A DNA stretch of 64,000 nt from Granulibacter bethesdensis CGDNIH1 (lineage in GTDB: Bacteria > Pseudomonadota > Alphaproteobacteria > Acetobacterales > Acetobacteraceae). Below the pieces are notes generated by a model, which had not been told where the DNA came from, searched no databases, and saw nothing but the letters and a program-made list of their open reading frames with translations. This document shows, piece after piece, positions 1 to 8,560 of the stretch; within the stretch, counting starts at the first letter, position 1, and each line of letters opens with the position of its first letter. The stretch spans positions 496,001 through 560,000 of the forward strand of contig NC_008343.2 of the NCBI RefSeq assembly GCF_000014285.2, given 5' to 3'. A program made the translations under genes and the position numbers.

Positions 1-1065
1 GAAATCCGTGATCGTGAAGCGACCGATACGGATGTTGTTGGCCGCATCGAAATAATCCCACAGATGGGCAGAGCCGGTATCCAGCGCCAGCGCGGCAGTT
101 TGCAGTTTGAAGGTCGATCCCGGTTCGTACATGCCGGTGACCGCCCGGTTGAATCGATCATTGGCCTCGGTCTGGCCGAAGGCGTTGGCATCGTAATCGG
201 GCAGGCTGACCATGGCGATGACTTCGCCGGTGCGCACATCCATCACGATTCCGCACGCGCCGATCGCGGTGAAGGTGGTCATGGCGGACTGGAGTTCTTC
301 ACTCAGCACGGCCTGCACGCGCACATCAATGGACAGGCGCAGCGGCGTTGTGTCCTTGCGCAGTCGATCATCGAAAGCGCGTTCGACGCCGGCCACCCCG
401 TGTTCATCCACATCGACCCCGCCCAGAATCTGGGCCGCCACGCGTCCCAGCGGATAGTGCCGCTTTTCCGAAGGCTGGAAATAGACACCGGGAATGCCCA
501 GCGCATTCACCTTCAGCACATCGCGGGGTGTAATCTGGCGGGCGATGTAGACGAACTGTTTCTGGCTGGCCAGTCGTGCCTTCACGACGTCTTCGTCCAG
601 TTGCGGCAGCACGGTCTTGAGTTTGTGAGCCGCTTCCGCCGTGTCGATCATTTCGCGGGGATTGGCGTATAGCTCGGAAGTCGGCAGAGAAATCGCCAGA
701 ATCTGGTTGTTCCGGTCTACAATGGTCGCGCGCTGCACAAAGGCGGTGGGCGCGTCGGATTTATGCTCGTCTTCCCCTGATTTATAGGCGGTGTGGACCG
801 GGATATGCGGCAGCATCGGCTGGAGTACGGTCGCATCTGCCAGCTTCAGCATGACGGCCGTGTAAAGACCCAGAAATCCGAAAGCGGCAAACAGCAATCG
901 CCCCCGCGTACGGTCCATCAAGGCGCGGCGCGCAAGATCGGGTGCCGTGATGCGCACTGTTTCAGATGGCAGGCCGGACGGATCGGGCTGTACAAAACCC
1001 AACCCCGCCGGACGGCGGGGGGCAGAATCGGGTGGGGGTGCCTGGGTGCCGAAATCGTCAGTCAT
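1..1065 (-). CDS. ftsI: Penicillin-binding protein 3 / FtsI, 5' part (truncated by window edge)
   Basis: This is the septal peptidoglycan transpeptidase, an inner-membrane enzyme with its active domain in the periplasm. The first 355 codons are present and the 3' end lies outside the window. A basic cytoplasmic N-terminus is followed by one hydrophobic segment at about residues 66-85, then the dimerisation domain, then the transpeptidase active-site motif EPGSTFK, with the SxxK serine at about residue 317. The ATG lies 4 bases after the ftsL stop. An AGGAGG inside the last ftsL codons is a likely but distant ribosome binding site. It is the fourth gene of mraZ-rsmH-ftsL-ftsI, so shared transcription is expected. 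Confidence 0.95.
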   Translation of the reverse strand, partial: MTDDFGTQAPPPDSAPRRPAGLGFVQPDPSGLPSETVRITAPDLARRALMDRTRGRLLFAAFGFLGLYTAVMLKLADATVLQPMLPHIPVHTAYKSGEDEHKSDAPTAFVQRATIVDRNNQILAISLPTSELYANPREMIDTAEAAHKLKTVLPQLDEDVVKARLASQKQFVYIARQITPRDVLKVNALGIPGVYFQPSEKRHYPLGRVAAQILGGVDVDEHGVAGVERAFDDRLRKDTTPLRLSIDVRVQAVLSEELQSAMTTFTAIGACGIVMDVRTGEVIAMVSLPDYDANAFGQTEANDRFNRAVTGMYEPGSTFKLQTAALALDTGSAHLWDYFDAANNIRIGRFTITDF

Positions 1066-1069
1066 AGGG

Positions 1070-1999
1070 TCAATAGCCGCCTCCTACCGGAACCGGAGGA
1101 GGCAGGCTGGAGCCCCGGTTCATCCCGAGCGCGGACGCCATCAGCGGGGCAGCGGATGCAACCGGCGCGGCACGGGCCACGACCAGATTGCCGGATAAAG
1201 CACCCTTGGCCTGATATCCGCCATTGTTACGCGGTGTGCCATGAGCAGCGGTCTGTAACAGAACCGGTTTGGGGGCGGCGATGGCGGACCGTGCTGAGGG
1301 CTGGGCGGGGGATGAGCCAAAGCCTGTGCCGACGGAAGCCGTTACGGTACGCGGCGTCCGGGTGTGGTTCGTGGAAGTCGACTTCAGTTTCATGCCATCA
1401 TGCGATGCGGCTTTGCTGGCCGTATCCTGGTTCGCCTCTCTGGTCACCGTGCTGTCCATATCGTCCCCGGCATAGGCAGGCGCGGACAGCGAAGCCATGC
1501 CACGCGGAGCAATGCCGCTGGCATCCTTATGTGGCTGGGTATGGCCCGGTTCTGCCGGTTCCATAGTGTTGCGGGCCATCTGCGGATGCGGCGTCCGGTC
1601 CAGACGTGCCATCGGTACGGCTGTCGGTGCTACGGTCGGGCCGGACGGCACCTGCAGATCGCTCTCTGGCGGCAGCAGGTCAGGCGGTGTGGCGGGCTGG
1701 CTGCCCGGCGGCACAACGGCAGGCAAGCGGGCGTTCAGATCGGCAAGGGAGGCAAACTGCGTCGGCGCGGTCGGCTTCAGGTTCAGATAGCGCGTGGCCA
1801 GTTCGTTCAGGCGGTCCGGTGTGTTCAGCAGTGCCCATTCCGCTTTCAGCGTGTCGATGCGCGCACGCACCTGGCGGGTATCGCGCTCGATCTCGGTGAT
1901 CTGGCGATCCAGCATGCGGGTGCGATGTTTGGTCTGATACAGATACAGGCCGGAGATACTCGCGGCGAGCATGCAGATGCAGGTGATGGGGCGAATCAT
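1070..1999 (-). CDS. ftsL: FtsL-like division protein with long proline-rich tail
   Basis: A bitopic division protein in the ftsL position between rsmH and ftsI. Residues about 3-20 form a single membrane segment. They are followed by a short coiled coil (about 25-60, with [19 protein letters not shown]) and the FtsL-type [15 protein letters not shown] stretch. FtsL normally forms the FtsQLB complex that activates FtsWI. I chose the ATG at 1999 because it makes an ATGA overlap with the rsmH stop and has AGGGAG 8 bases upstream; a start at 2023 would overlap more. At 309 residues it is far longer than the roughly 100 of typical FtsL. The extra C-terminal two thirds is Ala/Pro/Ser-rich, low complexity, and presumably periplasmic. 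Confidence 0.85.
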   Translation of the reverse strand: MIRPITCICMLAASISGLYLYQTKHRTRMLDRQITEIERDTRQVRARIDTLKAEWALLNTPDRLNELATRYLNLKPTAPTQFASLADLNARLPAVVPPGSQPATPPDLLPPESDLQVPSGPTVAPTAVPMARLDRTPHPQMARNTMEPAEPGHTQPHKDASGIAPRGMASLSAPAYAGDDMDSTVTREANQDTASKAASHDGMKLKSTSTNHTRTPRTVTASVGTGFGSSPAQPSARSAIAAPKPVLLQTAAHGTPRNNGGYQAKGALSGNLVVARAAPVASAAPLMASALGMNRGSSLPPPVPVGGGY

Positions 2000-3000
2000 G
2001 GCGTCGTCTCCCTGCGCAGGCATTCTATTGCGCGCAGCCGGGCGCTTCGGCTGCGTGGATTGGCGTTCTGCTCGGCTGTGCCGGGACGCACTGCCTTGGA
2101 TGTGATCAGGCGAAAACGCGGTTCAGTGCGGGCAACCAGGCCACGTGGATCGTAACGGGAAGGGGAAGGGGCATTGCCAGCGGCATCGTTCATGAAACGC
2201 TTTACAATACGGTCCTCCAGCGAATGGAAGGACACGATGACCAGCCGTCCGCCCGGTTGCAGCAGGTTGGTTGCCTGCTGCAACGCCCGTTCCAGCTCAC
2301 CGAGTTCATCATTCACGGCAATCCGAAGCGCCTGAAAGCTGCGGGTCGCCGGATCAATGCCGGAGCGATCAGGCGGCACGACGCAACGGATGATGGAGGC
2401 AAGACGACCAGTGGTCGTGATCGGTTCTTCTGCCCGTGCACTGACGATGGCGCGCGCGATCTGGCGGGATTTACGTTCCTCACCCAGTTCATACAGAATA
2501 TTGGCGATTTCTGCTTCCGGCAGACGTGCGATCAGATCTGCCGCGGACGTGCCTTCCCCTGCCATCCGCATATCCAGCGGGCCATCGGTGCGAAAACTGA
2601 AACCGCGGTCCGGATCATCGATCTGGAAGGAAGAAACGCCAATATCCAGCACGATTCCGTCCAGCGCGTTGACACCCCGATCGGTCAGCAGGCTTGCCAT
2701 CTGGCTGAAATTGCCCTGGATCAGATGCAGCCTGCCTCGATACCGTGCGGCCAACGCTTCGCCGCGGGTAATGGCGGCCGGGTCACGGTCGACGGCCCAG
2801 ACCGTGCTGTCTTCCGCCGTATCGAGAATGGCGCGGGTATAGCCGCCACCTCCGAACGTGCCATCCAGGAACACGCCGCCCGGAGCAGGAGAAAGGGTTT
2901 CCAGTACCTCGTTCAACAGAACCGGGACATGGGTTCCCGTGGAGGAATGGCCGCCGGAATGCCCTGAAGGAGCGGCTGTACGTATGGGAAGGGCGTTCAT
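1996..3000 (-). CDS. rsmH: 16S rRNA (cytosine1402-N4)-methyltransferase RsmH (MraW)
   Basis: A SAM-dependent enzyme that methylates N4 of C1402 in the 16S rRNA decoding centre. The start of the fold reads [13 protein letters not shown], and the SAM loop is [11 protein letters not shown] at about residues 46-56. [12 protein letters not shown] and the C-terminal [14 protein letters not shown] are both diagnostic for MraW. Its 334 residues are normal for the family. The ATG overlaps the mraZ stop (ATGA), and its own stop overlaps the ftsL ATG, so the three genes are translationally coupled. The first 22 residues are a variable Gly/Ser/His-rich extension. Confidence 0.97.
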   Translation of the reverse strand: MNALPIRTAAPSGHSGGHSSTGTHVPVLLNEVLETLSPAPGGVFLDGTFGGGGYTRAILDTAEDSTVWAVDRDPAAITRGEALAARYRGRLHLIQGNFSQMASLLTDRGVNALDGIVLDIGVSSFQIDDPDRGFSFRTDGPLDMRMAGEGTSAADLIARLPEAEIANILYELGEERKSRQIARAIVSARAEEPITTTGRLASIIRCVVPPDRSGIDPATRSFQALRIAVNDELGELERALQQATNLLQPGGRLVIVSFHSLEDRIVKRFMNDAAGNAPSPSRYDPRGLVARTEPRFRLITSKAVRPGTAEQNANPRSRSARLRAIECLRRETTP

Positions 3001-3467
3001 GCGGCCCCTCCACGTGGTGTGCCGGGCAGGGTCAGCCCGCGTGCGCGGGCACGTTCACGCGCTTCCGCCCGACGGCGCTCTGCGGCGGCAGGCTCCCAGA
3101 TCTGGAAGGTGCGGCCCAGTCCCATGAACACGACGCTGTCGGTCAGCCCGGCATGGGCGGTCAGGCTGTCGAGCAGGATGATGCGGCCTTCCTTGTCGGC
3201 ATCGACCGGGAAGGCATCGGCATAAAGGGCTGCCGCAAGATCATCATGAGTTTCGCTGAACATATCCAGTTGATCGAGCGGGGTCGCAAGCGTCTGGAAA
3301 ACGGGCAGTGGCCAGGCCTCGATGCAGGGATGGGTGTGGGAAGGGCGCAGGATGATCTGTCCATTGCCTTCGCCGAATGCCCTTAAGGCCGCACGGAAGG
3401 GGGCAGGGACGGAAACTCGTCCCTTGGCGTCCAACCTGTTCTGGTGGGTGCCAAGAAAGTGGCTCAT
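2997..3467 (-). CDS. mraZ: Transcriptional regulator MraZ
   Basis: First gene of the division/cell-wall cluster. MraZ is an AbrB-fold (double swapped-hairpin) DNA-binding protein that represses its own operon. The first SpoVT-AbrB repeat reads [20 protein letters not shown], and the second ends in [13 protein letters not shown] placed the start at the [13 protein letters not shown] methionine (3467), where the family normally begins, giving 156 residues (E. coli has 152). An in-frame start at 3521 would add 18 residues of no family character. Four phased TGGG repeats lie 160-195 bases upstream (see 3628-3661). Confidence 0.95.
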   Translation of the reverse strand: MSHFLGTHQNRLDAKGRVSVPAPFRAALRAFGEGNGQIILRPSHTHPCIEAWPLPVFQTLATPLDQLDMFSETHDDLAAALYADAFPVDADKEGRIILLDSLTAHAGLTDSVVFMGLGRTFQIWEPAAAERRRAEARERARARGLTLPGTPRGGAA

Positions 3468-3857
3468 CCGCCCAGGAACCGCCCCTCGTTGATGCGCACC
3501 CGAACCGGACCGGGCGTGCAAGGTTTGTTGTCACAAAGCACCATCCCCTGACCGAATGTCTGAGGTGGCGACCGTCTTACGGATGCTGATGCCCCCGTCC
3601 CCATCACTGCGGGCCCCCCGCCTTTTCTGGGATGTCATGGGTTACCATGGGATAATATGGGCGTCAAAAGATATTCTGCGCCAAAACCATGGTGATGGGC
3701 TTAAATTCTTATTATTTTCCAGTTTCTTAGCGATATCTCCGGACGCAGGGGGCCATCCTTGCCCCGGCCTTCACGGCTTTGTGCGAAACAGAGAGGGCCT
3801 GTTCGGCTCAAAAGACGGCAATCGATTCAACGCGCCGCCCATAGCGATGTGGAAAAG
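3468..3857. other. Non-coding region between rnpB 3' end and mraZ
   Basis: About 390 bases without a convincing gene. It holds the untranslated leader of mraZ, the TGGG repeat array at 3628-3661, and an AT-rich stretch at about 3700-3735. The short reading frames here lack ribosome binding sites and recognisable protein character. A TTGACG at 3667-3662 (minus strand) abuts the array and could be a -35 element, but no good -10 follows at normal spacing. Confidence 0.6.
3628..3661 (+). promoter_or_regulatory. Probable MraZ operator: four TGGG repeats in 10-bp phase
   Basis: TGGG occurs at 3628, 3638, 3648 and 3658, each separated by exactly 6 bases, so all four lie on one helical face. Known MraZ sites (E. 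coli) are TGGGN direct repeats with 10-bp periodicity in front of mraZ. The array reads on the strand opposite to mraZ and lies about 160 bases upstream of its ATG, next to a possible TTGACG -35 element. Autorepression of the mra/fts operon is the natural inference. Confidence 0.85.
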
Positions 3858-4314
3858 AAGCGCCAGACGGCCTGTAAGCCGGGTTCTGTCCACCCGTTTC
3901 CAAAGAAGCGGATGAGACGGCCATTCCTCTGGGACGTACATCGCTGCACGCCTCACGCGACCAACCCGGGCAGCGGAGCGGGAATGCTCCTGCGCCGGCC
4001 CATGAAATCCCATGACCTTGCGGTCCTGAGCACACGGGCCTCGCTGGCCGCCCCTATTCGGTCTTGCTCCCGGTGGGGTTTGCCCTGCCACCCCCGTTGC
4101 CGGGGGCGCGGTGCGCTTTTACCGCACCGTTTCACCCATGCCCTTCGGATCATGCCGAAGCATGGTGGAAGGGCGGTTTGTTTTCTGTGGCACTATCCCT
4201 GGGGTCGCCCCCGCCGGCCGTTAGCCGGCACCGTATTCCCGTGGAGCCCGGACTTTCCTCCAACCCCTCTGCCCGAAAGCGGGAGGGTCAGCGGCCGTCC
4301 GACCGTCTGGCAGG
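3858..4314 (-). ncRNA. rnpB: RNase P RNA (M1 RNA)
   Basis: The catalytic RNA that removes 5' leaders from pre-tRNAs. The conserved 5' core GGAGGAAAGTCCGGGCTCC lies at 4261-4243, and the conserved 3' core ACAGAACCCGGCTTACA at 3889-3873. The ends pair as helix P1: TGCCAGACGGT near 4312-4302 with GCCGTCTGGCG at 3871-3861. The length of about 455 nt is somewhat long for type A and may reflect expanded helices. A T-rich stretch (CTTCTTTTCC) follows P1 and probably marks termination. Exact ends are estimated from P1 pairing. Confidence 0.95.
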
Positions 4315-4364
4315 GGGTAGGTCGCGCAGCGGACAGGTTCTGTCAACCGTGCGATGTCGCACGG
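4311..4364 (-). promoter_or_regulatory. rnpB promoter embedded in the end of the amidase gene, with flanking dyad
   Basis: A perfect TTGACA (4346-4341) precedes the rnpB start. At 17-bp spacing comes GACCTA (4323-4318), a weak -10, followed by the first base of helix P1 about 7 bases later, as expected for a start near 4311. The TGA stop of the amidase gene lies inside this -35 hexamer. Immediately upstream, the last amidase codons form a dyad CCGTGCG-N4-CGCACGG (4364-4347). It could be an operator or a weak transcription barrier between amidase and rnpB. Confidence 0.65.
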
Positions 4365-5095
4365 TCTGCCATTTCGTACGCATGGGCGACGGTTGCCAGA
4401 CGGGCGAGGGTCGCCGCATCCGCGCTTCCATCGGGCCGGTCAGGCAGGAAACGTCGTTGAAAGGCGCGTAATACCATGTCCAGCGGAAGATCGGTCCGGT
4501 AGCCGATGCGGCGCAGAAAATCCCATGGATCGTTCTCCTGCTTCGGCCTGTCCTTCACCGGAGTTGCATCGGGCCAGACGCCGATCCCGTGCTGCGCCAG
4601 CCAGCGCCAGTCGAACAACTCGCCTGGATCCTGTTTGCGATCCGGCGCGATATCGCTATGGGCTACGATGTGGGCGGCGGGAATGGAATGCTGCCTGACA
4701 ATGGCATGCGCCAGCGCCAGGACCGAGCGCATCTGGGCCTCGGGGAAAGCGCGATACCCCCATTCATGGCCGGGATTGACGATCTCGATGCCGACCGAAA
4801 AATCATTCAGCCATGATCGCCCCCGCCAGTGGGAAATACCGGCATGCCAGGCCCGGTACTGTTCCCACACGAGTCGCCAGACAGTGCCGTCTTCTTCGAC
4901 CACATAGTGGGAAGAGACTCGCGCCTCCGGATCGCACAGCCGGTCGATCGCTGCCGCTGCGCTGGTCATGCCGGTATAATGCAGGACCAGCATATCGACC
5001 GCTCCCGGTGTTCCAGCCGTGGCAGAGGGTCTTGCATCGTAATTGGGGCTTGGCCGTTCCCGGATGGGTGGCATGGGGAAAGGTTCCACCGGCAT
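4343..5095 (-). CDS. N-acetylmuramoyl-L-alanine amidase (AmiD/AmpD-type, amidase_2 plus PG-binding domain)
   Basis: Zinc amidase cleaving the lactyl-amide bond between MurNAc and the stem peptide. Zinc-ligand regions are visible as LVLHYTG and AHSDIAPDRKQDPG, with the SSHYVVEEDG strand between. The C-terminus (NDPWDFLRRIGY ... VLRAFQRRFLP) is a peptidoglycan_binding_1 domain, as in AmiD. No signal peptide or lipobox is visible, so it may act in the cytoplasm on recycled anhydromuropeptides. The ATG at 5095 lies 2 bases after the stop of the preceding DnaJ-like gene, with a GAGG motif upstream; a start at 5239 would overlap that gene by over 140 bases. 250 residues. The stop lies in the rnpB -35 box. 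Confidence 0.9.
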   Translation of the reverse strand: MPVEPFPMPPIRERPSPNYDARPSATAGTPGAVDMLVLHYTGMTSAAAAIDRLCDPEARVSSHYVVEEDGTVWRLVWEQYRAWHAGISHWRGRSWLNDFSVGIEIVNPGHEWGYRAFPEAQMRSVLALAHAIVRQHSIPAAHIVAHSDIAPDRKQDPGELFDWRWLAQHGIGVWPDATPVKDRPKQENDPWDFLRRIGYRTDLPLDMVLRAFQRRFLPDRPDGSADAATLARLATVAHAYEMADRATSHG

Positions 5096-5097
5096 GT

Positions 5098-5928
5098 TTA
5101 CAATCCTCGCTCCCGCTTGATCCGGTCCCATGCCGCATTGACGACGGCCGCCTGATCGGAGGCTGCCTCGATCTCTGCCGGTGTAGCACCGCGTGCAGCC
5201 ATGCTGTCGGGGTGAAGATCCCGCATCAGCGTCTTCCAACGCTGCCGCAGCGTCGTATCATCCGCACCGCGGCTGGTTCCCAGTACCGTATAGGGGTCCG
5301 GCTCATCCGGGGCGGGGCGGGCTGCTCGGGCTGCGTCCGGATCGCGGGCACGCTCCCACGCAATGTCATTCAGGCGAAAACCCTTCCTGACACGCAGCAG
5401 AAATGTATTCTCAGCCTGATTGATCGGCCCGTCAGACCGGGCAATGGCAAAAAGGGCTGACAGCGTGTCTTCCAGACGGCCCTGATCATCCGCAAAGCTT
5501 TCCCCCAGTTGGTCAGCGTAGAAAGCAAAGGATTCGCCACTGTCACGGGCCTGATCGAACAGATGACCGACCTGTTTCACAGCTTCCGGCGGGATACGGA
5601 ACAATTGCCTGAATGTGTCGATTTCCACACGTTTCACCGGCCCGTCTGCCCGGGCCAGCTTGGCCGACAGCACGATGATGGAAAGTGCGTAAAGCTGTTC
5701 CTTCTGTCCGAGCAGGGCCGCAATGCGGGCCGGTCCCTGTGTGGAAAGACCACCCAGCACTTGACCGAAAGGCAGTTTGAAACCGTTTATCCCCTCTTTG
5801 AACTGCCCTGCTCCCGGCAGGATGCCCTTATCGGCTGCGTGGCCGAGCGCCGCCCCCATCATGGCACCGAACGGACCGCCTACTGCGAAACCGGCCACAC
5901 TGCCGAGGATTTTACCCCAATAACTCAC
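5098..5928 (-). CDS. djlA: DjlA-like co-chaperone: TerB domain plus C-terminal J domain
   Basis: 276 residues, GTG start. The N-terminus (about residues 8-32) is glycine/alanine-rich (SVAGFAVGGPFGAMMGAAL), like the membrane-inserting segment of DjlA. The middle (about 60-190) is a TerB-like helical domain with ALSIIVLSAKLARADGPV and a second ARSDGPINQAE. The C-terminus (about 210-276) is a J domain with DPYTVLGTSRGAD and the HPD tripeptide in RDLHPDSM. J domains stimulate DnaK ATPase; the client is unknown. It is followed closely by the amidase gene. The symbol rests on domain order only. Confidence 0.85.
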   Translation of the reverse strand: MSYWGKILGSVAGFAVGGPFGAMMGAALGHAADKGILPGAGQFKEGINGFKLPFGQVLGGLSTQGPARIAALLGQKEQLYALSIIVLSAKLARADGPVKRVEIDTFRQLFRIPPEAVKQVGHLFDQARDSGESFAFYADQLGESFADDQGRLEDTLSALFAIARSDGPINQAENTFLLRVRKGFRLNDIAWERARDPDAARAARPAPDEPDPYTVLGTSRGADDTTLRQRWKTLMRDLHPDSMAARGATPAEIEAASDQAAVVNAAWDRIKRERGL

Positions 5929-5946
5929 GTGATTCCGTCCAAGGTT

Positions 5947-6498
5947 TCAACCGGTGGTGCTGTGACGGGAGCATGTCATCAGCTGATTGAGTCGCCATAC
6001 AGTCATGAGCATGACGTCGTATGGCCAGGCGAGCCAGTCCCTCAGCCACCATTTCCATTCGCCGGAGGCGCGGAAATCGGGGGCGATCCCGGCGCTTGCG
6101 GCAATCCCGGCCAGCCGGAGCAGCGTCACGCAACGCCCCATATGGTAGCGTGAGGTCGCCACGAAAACCGGAGCATGACACGCACCATCCTCCCGCAACA
6201 AGGCTGCGACGGCTTTTGCGGAGGAAAGCGTATCCGTGCCGGTCGGTTCCATCAGAATCGCGGCATCCGACACGCCGAGCGTCAGCAGAAGACGACGCAT
6301 GATTTCCGCTTCGGCAGGCCCATGACGGCCTACGCCGCCTGTTGGCATGAACAGAACGTCCGGTATCGTCTGCCCCAGCGCATGAGCCGCCTCTACCCTG
6401 CGCCGGAGCGTCGGGCTTGGAATGCCGCCCGGATGCACAGCGGCACCGAAGATGACGATGCAGGGACGCTGGCCGGGCCGGGGAGAAGGATGGGTCAT
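5947..6498 (-). CDS. YdcF/ElyC-family protein (DUF218)
   Basis: 183 residues with the DUF218 pattern: CIVIFGAAVHPGGIPSPTLRRRVEAA, the MPTGGVGRHGPAEAEIM loop, DTLSSAKAV and VFVATSRYHMGRCV. Members such as SanA, YdcF and ElyC affect envelope integrity or bind nucleotides; the reaction is unsettled. A hydrophobic, Trp-rich C-terminal part (WKWWLRDWLAWPYDVMLMTV) may contact the membrane. ATG at 6498, 11 bases after the upstream methyltransferase stop, suggesting an operon. Confidence 0.85.
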   Translation of the reverse strand: MTHPSPRPGQRPCIVIFGAAVHPGGIPSPTLRRRVEAAHALGQTIPDVLFMPTGGVGRHGPAEAEIMRRLLLTLGVSDAAILMEPTGTDTLSSAKAVAALLREDGACHAPVFVATSRYHMGRCVTLLRLAGIAASAGIAPDFRASGEWKWWLRDWLAWPYDVMLMTVWRLNQLMTCSRHSTTG

Positions 6499-6509
6499 GC
6501 CCGGCCTGA

Positions 6510-7748
6510 TCAGTCCGGTGCCCGCAGAAGGAGGCGGTTGGCACGTTCCAGAGCGTTAAAGGTGGTGCTCCAGACCCGGTCAAAGGCCTCGCCGGAGAAG
6601 CGGCTGCCCAGCATATCGCGGACATCCCCAACGCTGTGTGCGCCGTCGATCAGCTTGAGAATTGAAGCTGCCTGTGGCGGCAGGGCCAGCGGCACGGTCA
6701 GCCCGTCAAAGGTCAAAGGCAGCACACCATCCGGTCTGATGGCCCGGGCCAGCTCGGGGACGGGCATTTCACGCGCAATCGGAATGGCTGCCGGGTCGAG
6801 CGGATCGGCGCGGGCTGGAACCTCCCCTTTGCGAACGCAGTAGACCACATGCGTGCTCATGTTTCCGGCCAGGTTTTCTGCCAGAGCCGCTTTTTCCAGC
6901 GGAGTCATGTCGGCCATTCTCGCCCGAAGTTTCGGGTCCGGCAGCCAGACGGAGGGATCGTACCGAAGCGGCTCCATCCAGGCGCGGACTTCCAGACCGG
7001 CGTCATCCAGCAGGGCGTGCAGGACTGGCACCGTGTAGGCGCGATCGCGCGGGTTGAGCAGCAGATCGTACAGCCCGGCATCACCGCCCTCGAAATGGTC
7101 ACCGAAATACAGATTGCGGCGTAGCCATGCCGTCTCCGGCAGATGGCGCATGACCCGTTTTGCGACATCCAGACGCTGGCGAGGCTCTTCCTCCGGCGAG
7201 GCGAGGCTGCGGAGGGCATCCTGAAGCATATAGACCCCGGTTCGGCCATGCGGGGCATAAACCATCAGCCCCATCCCGCCCCCGGGGGCAAGGACCGAGG
7301 TCAGGGCGCGCAATCCTTCAGCGGGGTCCGGCAGGTGATGCAGCACCCCGCAGCAATCAATGTAATCGAAAGGACCAGGGGCGACGGCTGGCAGATCAAG
7401 GATCGAGCCAGCCCTGAAATCGACCGTCAGATTGCGTACCTCCGCCCGCGCCTGCGCGGTCTGGAGGGCGGCCCGGGAACGATCGAGATAGGTCACGCCA
7501 CCGGGTCGCCCGTCACGCGCCAGATGTGTCGCCAGCATGATCGTGCCGTCTCCGGTGCCGCCCCCGGCCACCAATGCGCGCAGCCCTGCGGAGCGGGGAC
7601 GGTTGGCCCCGAACACCCAGTAATCAATTTCTTTCAGATGGCTCGGGCTGCCGATGATCAGGCGTTTGGCCTCGTCCCGCGGATCGCGTTGCGGATAGGG
7701 AAAAGCTTCGTACTGATCGGCCAGATGGCGGTCGGTGCTGTCATTCAT
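6510..7748 (-). CDS. Class I SAM-dependent methyltransferase with C-terminal extension
   Basis: 412 residues. A Rossmann methyltransferase domain covers about residues 40-210, with motif I VAGGGTGDGTI, an acidic end of strand 2 (VTYLDRS), DYIDCCGVLHHLPDP and LAPGGGMGLMVYAP. The remaining 200 residues are helical. They contain a winged-helix-like tail (LPPQAASILKLIDGAHSVGDVRDML) of the type seen after bacterial bin3-like methyltransferases. The substrate cannot be read from the sequence. It is transcribed away from the SpoU gene at 7867 and appears to lead the 7748-4343 group. Confidence 0.85.
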   Translation of the reverse strand: MNDSTDRHLADQYEAFPYPQRDPRDEAKRLIIGSPSHLKEIDYWVFGANRPRSAGLRALVAGGGTGDGTIMLATHLARDGRPGGVTYLDRSRAALQTAQARAEVRNLTVDFRAGSILDLPAVAPGPFDYIDCCGVLHHLPDPAEGLRALTSVLAPGGGMGLMVYAPHGRTGVYMLQDALRSLASPEEEPRQRLDVAKRVMRHLPETAWLRRNLYFGDHFEGGDAGLYDLLLNPRDRAYTVPVLHALLDDAGLEVRAWMEPLRYDPSVWLPDPKLRARMADMTPLEKAALAENLAGNMSTHVVYCVRKGEVPARADPLDPAAIPIAREMPVPELARAIRPDGVLPLTFDGLTVPLALPPQAASILKLIDGAHSVGDVRDMLGSRFSGEAFDRVWSTTFNALERANRLLLRAPD

Positions 7749-7866
7749 GCATGTGGCATAGCCTGTCTGAAGCCAACCTTGCAGGGGGCTGTTGGAGCAT
7801 ACCGCATCCTGTTATCGGGACTTGCATCGCAGGCTGCAACGCCGCAAAGCCTGACTGGATGACAGC

Positions 7867-8463
7867 ATGGGAGCAAGCGGGCGTATGACGGCACTGTCTT
7901 CGCGGGGGTATTTCGGCATCGGAGTGGAGGGTATTTCAAAATCCGCCAATGTCGGCGCGTTATTGCGCACCGCGCACGCCTTCGGAGCGCATTTTTGCTT
8001 TTCCATTGCTGCCGGATTTGATGCGCGGGCTGGCAGAAGTGCGGATACTGCCGATACGCCTGCTCATGTGCCGTTTTACCGCTTCGATTCTGTCGAGACG
8101 GTGGTGCTGCCCAAAAACTGCGCGCTGGTGGGGGTGGAAATCACCGATGATGCGTCCCTGCTGCCCAGTTTTCGCCATCCGGCCAATGCCGCTTATGTGC
8201 TGGGGCCTGAGCGGTCCAGCCTCTCTCCTGCGCTGCTGGAACGTTGTACGCATGTGGTGCGGATACCGACGCGGTTTTCGCTCAACCTGTCGGTGGCGGG
8301 AGCCTTGGTGTTGTATGACCGCTTGCTCCAGCATGGGCGTTATGCCGAGCGTCCGGTGATGGCAGGTGGAGCAGCACAGCCTGCCGGACCACGCGGCGGT
8401 CATGGCAGTCCGGTTTTTCGGCGTACCGTGCCTGAGTGGATGAAAAACACCGATAAGACATAA
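7867..8463 (+). CDS. SpoU/TrmH-family RNA 2'-O-methyltransferase
   Basis: 198 residues with the knotted SPOUT fold. The family N-terminus is GYFGIGVEGISKSANVGALLRTAHAFGA, and the trefoil-knot motifs are AYVLGPERSSLSP and VVRIPTRFSLNLSVAGALVLYDRL. It should methylate a ribose 2'-O in tRNA or rRNA; TrmH-like is likely but the target base is not deducible. A second ATG at 7885 is an alternative start. The C-terminal 40 residues are variable. It is divergent from the methyltransferase at 7748. Confidence 0.9.
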   Translation: MGASGRMTALSSRGYFGIGVEGISKSANVGALLRTAHAFGAHFCFSIAAGFDARAGRSADTADTPAHVPFYRFDSVETVVLPKNCALVGVEITDDASLLPSFRHPANAAYVLGPERSSLSPALLERCTHVVRIPTRFSLNLSVAGALVLYDRLLQHGRYAERPVMAGGAAQPAGPRGGHGSPVFRRTVPEWMKNTDKT

Positions 8464-8560
8464 TTTGGGGTTCCTGACGGGATCCGGGCCTGCTCACCTG
8501 CGAGGGTGCATTGAGCACGCAACGCTTGCTCCGCCGGAGCGGGTTCCGTATCTACCTGCA

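Noticed and set aside
1364-2155. 263-residue plus-strand frame opposite ftsL/rsmH
   Set aside because: Antisense to conserved genes and Arg/Gly-rich without domain signature.
3759-4460. 233-residue plus-strand frame across rnpB
   Set aside because: It covers the RNase P RNA gene, whose conserved cores and P1 pairing are unambiguous.
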